From the NCBI RefSeq assembly GCF_003025555.1, contig NZ_PYMH01000001.1, positions 62,001 to 126,000 on the forward strand: a DNA stretch of 64,000 nt, written 5' to 3'. Within the stretch, counting starts at the first letter, position 1, and every line of letters begins with the position of its first letter. The notes under the pieces are model-generated. The model made no database searches. It was not told the origin of the DNA and worked only from the letters and a program-made list of their open reading frames with translations. The stretch comes from Photobacterium lutimaris (lineage in GTDB: Bacteria; Pseudomonadota; Gammaproteobacteria; Enterobacterales; Vibrionaceae). Below are positions 61,947 through 64,000 of the stretch, piece after piece. Position numbers and translations under genes: made by a program.

Positions 61947-62876
61947 TTACACTGGCGATTTGAAGGAGTCAGGCTTGAGCGTCAAGACCGAGCAACTTAG
62001 CTGATTGATCATAGACTCTGCGGTGTTGCCCATGAGGAAACCGGCAATACCGGTACGTGAGAGTGAGCCCAGAATGACGACATCGACGCCTTTAGCAGAG
62101 GCATATAGAGGTAGTACTTCCCGCGCTTCACCTTCTACGATTTCTATCTTGGTATTAACCGTACTCTTTGAGTGAGGGGTTAATAAAGACTTCAGTCGCT
62201 CGATCCTTTCATTTTTCATTTTCCGCGAGAGCTGCTCGATATCGTTATCGTCATAGCCACTCCACTTTCTCAGATAGCCTTCAGAGTCGAGTCGCCATGC
62301 ATGACATAGCGTTAAATCGGCACCGGTTATTTCGCAATACTCCAACGCCAGCGCAACGAGTTTGGTATTAAAGTCCTGATACTCAATATTGCTAAGGTCT
62401 ATAGCCGCTACAACGTGATCTATCGGTTTGGAATAAGAGCTGATTGACCAGATAGGAATTTCCGATTTTCGGATGATGTTTAAGGTATTGCGACCTCGTT
62501 GGCAGGCCAACTTCTTGTCATCCCTTGTGGAATCAATAACCACCATACTGACTTGTGATGCTTTGGCTTCTTTGACTATTTCTATGTGTGGAATACCAAT
62601 GCGAACCAGGGTTTTGAAGGTAATGTTGGGGTATTGAATATGCAGTACTTCAACATGATGCTGAAGTTGCTTATGGAAAAACTTCTCCGCTTCATCAATG
62701 ATATTGACCGCGGTATTTGAATGCACAGCCACTTCCTTTAACTCGCATAACTCTTCAATCACGGTTAATAGGGTGACTTGTGCAGAACATTGATTAGCAA
62801 ACCAAAATGCCTGATGAAAGGAATCATTAAGAGGTTGCTCAGGAGCAATGGTAACCAATAGTCGATTGAGTTTCAT
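61947..62876 (-). CDS. Tandem universal stress protein, UspE-like
   Basis: 309 residues containing two Usp domains (residues ~1-145 and ~155-305). The second ends with the ATP-binding pattern ILGSLSRTGIAGFLMGNTAE; the first is degenerate there. Proteins of this build are cytoplasmic stress-response factors. A good GGAGG lies just ahead of the ATG. No operon partner is visible. Confidence 0.9.
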   Translation of the reverse strand: MKLNRLLVTIAPEQPLNDSFHQAFWFANQCSAQVTLLTVIEELCELKEVAVHSNTAVNIIDEAEKFFHKQLQHHVEVLHIQYPNITFKTLVRIGIPHIEIVKEAKASQVSMVVIDSTRDDKKLACQRGRNTLNIIRKSEIPIWSISSYSKPIDHVVAAIDLSNIEYQDFNTKLVALALEYCEITGADLTLCHAWRLDSEGYLRKWSGYDDNDIEQLSRKMKNERIERLKSLLTPHSKSTVNTKIEIVEGEAREVLPLYASAKGVDVVILGSLSRTGIAGFLMGNTAESMINQLSCSVLTLKPDSFKSPV

Positions 62877-63109
62877 AATGCCTCCTTAAACATGCACAAA
62901 AGTTGTGGTAATAAGTTTTAGTGTATATCGGTTGTTTTTTTATTGCCTGCTTGGTTCATGTTTGGTAACAGAAAAACGCATTTATGAGACGGATATGAGC
63001 GGTCGATCGACTTTGACCCGTGGAGGGTTAAAAAATATCTCTGTGGCCACCAGATAGTGGCCTAAAGGATCTGTGATGTTGCCTTGACTAAATAGTCATT
63101 CTAATGAGT

Positions 63110-63589
63110 TTACATACTGTCTATTGGTAGTTTATGGGTGTTTTTTATTTCTTTAATTGCAATACTCGAATTTATAGATGTGACATGGGGAATACACCGG
63201 AGCATTGAAACTCTCTCGTAGTATTGTTCAAGATCACGAGCAATAACCTGTACGACGTAGTCAGAGTCACCGGCAATGCAAAAACACATTAAGACCCAAT
63301 CGAGCTGCTCTATTTCCTTTTCGAATTGTTCGGTGTCTTCAACGTGATGACTGGCTAATTGGATTTGGCTGAAACCAATCACAGATAGATTGAAAGCCTT
63401 CTTGTTCAGAAGTGCGCCATATCCAGAGATGTAGCCTTCTTTTTCCAACTTTTTCCATCTTCGCCAGCATGGTGTTTCGCTGATATTCACTTTGTCAGAC
63501 AGCTCGCCGATAGTAATACGGCAGTCTGATTGCAAGGTATTGAGGATCTCAATATCTGTTCGAGAAAGTGCTGAGGAATAATTTTTCAC
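63110..63589 (-). CDS. Lrp/AsnC-family transcription regulator
   Basis: 159 residues: N-terminal HTH (SRTDIEILNTLQSDCRITIG, ELSDKVNISETPCWRRWKKL) and a C-terminal RAM ligand-binding domain (GFSQIQLAS, CIAGDSDYVVQVIARDLEQY). It is divergent from a LysE/RhtB exporter gene 161 bases away, a common pairing in which the amino-acid-sensing regulator switches on the exporter. Confidence 0.93.
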   Translation of the reverse strand: MKNYSSALSRTDIEILNTLQSDCRITIGELSDKVNISETPCWRRWKKLEKEGYISGYGALLNKKAFNLSVIGFSQIQLASHHVEDTEQFEKEIEQLDWVLMCFCIAGDSDYVVQVIARDLEQYYERVSMLRCIPHVTSINSSIAIKEIKNTHKLPIDSM

Positions 63590-63750
63590 ATTTATACCTG
63601 TAGTGGAAATAATATTTCTAATTCATAGGAAAACTAAGGCTAAATGGCAATGCTCTTGCTGCGATAGCGTGAAACAATACTCAAAATAATGAATGGTGAG
63701 GCGAGGATTTTGGCTTTTATTTCATTTTCACGTTAGGCAGGAGGCTTACA

Positions 63751-64000
63751 ATGATTGAGTTATACACTTTGATTGCGATTACATTGGTGACTGTTATTAC
63801 TCCTGGCCCCGATTTTCTGATTGTGGCACGAAATACCATGGTAGGTTCAAGGAAAGCGGGAATGAAAACCGCCTTTGGGATCTCAACGGCAATTTGGGTT
63901 CATATTGCTTACTCGATTGTTATTGTTAACTTAGCTTCAGCCCATTCCGTGTGGGTAGTGAACATGATGAAATATGCCGGTGCTGGTTATTTATTTTATC
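63751..64000 (+). CDS. LysE/RhtB-family amino acid exporter, 3' end outside window
   Basis: The first 83 residues are in the window, starting at ATG 63751 with CAGGAGG ahead. The start MIELYTLIAITLVTVITPGPDFL with its PGPD motif and the following membrane segments (FGISTAIWVHIAYSIVIVNL) are typical of this family, which exports amino acids or homoserine-lactone-like compounds through the inner membrane. Confidence 0.9.
   Translation, partial: MIELYTLIAITLVTVITPGPDFLIVARNTMVGSRKAGMKTAFGISTAIWVHIAYSIVIVNLASAHSVWVVNMMKYAGAGYLFY

Overview
The window comes from a gammaproteobacterium, most probably a member of the Vibrionaceae or a close relative. The evidence is the right-hand chromosomal block (class III alcohol dehydrogenase, LysR, PurA-type enzyme, tandem Usp, Lrp, LysE), the tRNA-Asp sequence and the IS types. 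This is inferred from gene content; no search was run.

Region 1 (1-44012) is a trans-acyltransferase polyketide synthase (trans-AT PKS) assembly line followed by accessory genes, all on the + strand. Three giant genes (3162+, 4749 and 5465 aa; the first is cut by the left edge) carry ten ketosynthases (KS) and no AT domain. Each KS ends in the LPTYPF-type post-KS linker of this class. Module order as read: M1 KS0-ACP; M2 KS-(ACP-like insert)-DH-KR-ACP; M3 KS-DH | KR-ACP, split between proteins; M4 KS-KR-ACP; M5 KS-DH-KR-ACP-ACP-ACP; M6 KS-(ACP-like insert)-cMT-ACP; M7 KS-DH-KR-ACP; M8 KS-(ACP-like insert)-DH-KR-ACP-ACP; M9 KS-ACP-ACP; M10 KS0-degenerate MT-ACP-TE. The TE has a Cys nucleophile. 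Behind the PKS lie a SAP-like small protein that overlaps the last PKS gene, a 3-hydroxyacyl-CoA-dehydrogenase-like protein, a HEAT-repeat protein and an Sfp/EntD-type phosphopantetheinyl transferase that could activate the ACPs. No trans-AT, HMG-CoA-synthase cassette or enoylreductase is visible; a trans-AT must be supplied from elsewhere, perhaps left of the window.

Region 2 (about 44010-49470) is a nest of insertion sequences. A decayed IS481-like transposase gene is split by an IS66-family element (44341-49318) with a perfect 8-bp target duplication. That IS66 element itself contains an IS3-family element (44376-45618, 3-bp duplication) and an IS110-family element.

Region 3 (49500-57776) is the integration machinery of one or two mobile islands. 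It holds a Cro-like regulator, an excisionase-like HTH protein, a phage-type tyrosine integrase and an 89-aa protein. These are followed on the other strand by three overlapping genes (two very large tyrosine-recombinase-like proteins and a small HTH-bearing protein) that abut a 3' fragment of a tRNA-Asp gene. The fragment starts in the anticodon stem, as expected of an attachment site, so the left end of the island is probably outside the window and the PKS may be island cargo.

Region 4 (57785-64000) looks like ordinary chromosome: formaldehyde-detoxifying dehydrogenase, a small exported protein, LysR, a divergent adenylosuccinate synthetase paralogue, a tandem universal stress protein, an Lrp/AsnC regulator and the start of a divergently transcribed LysE/RhtB exporter.
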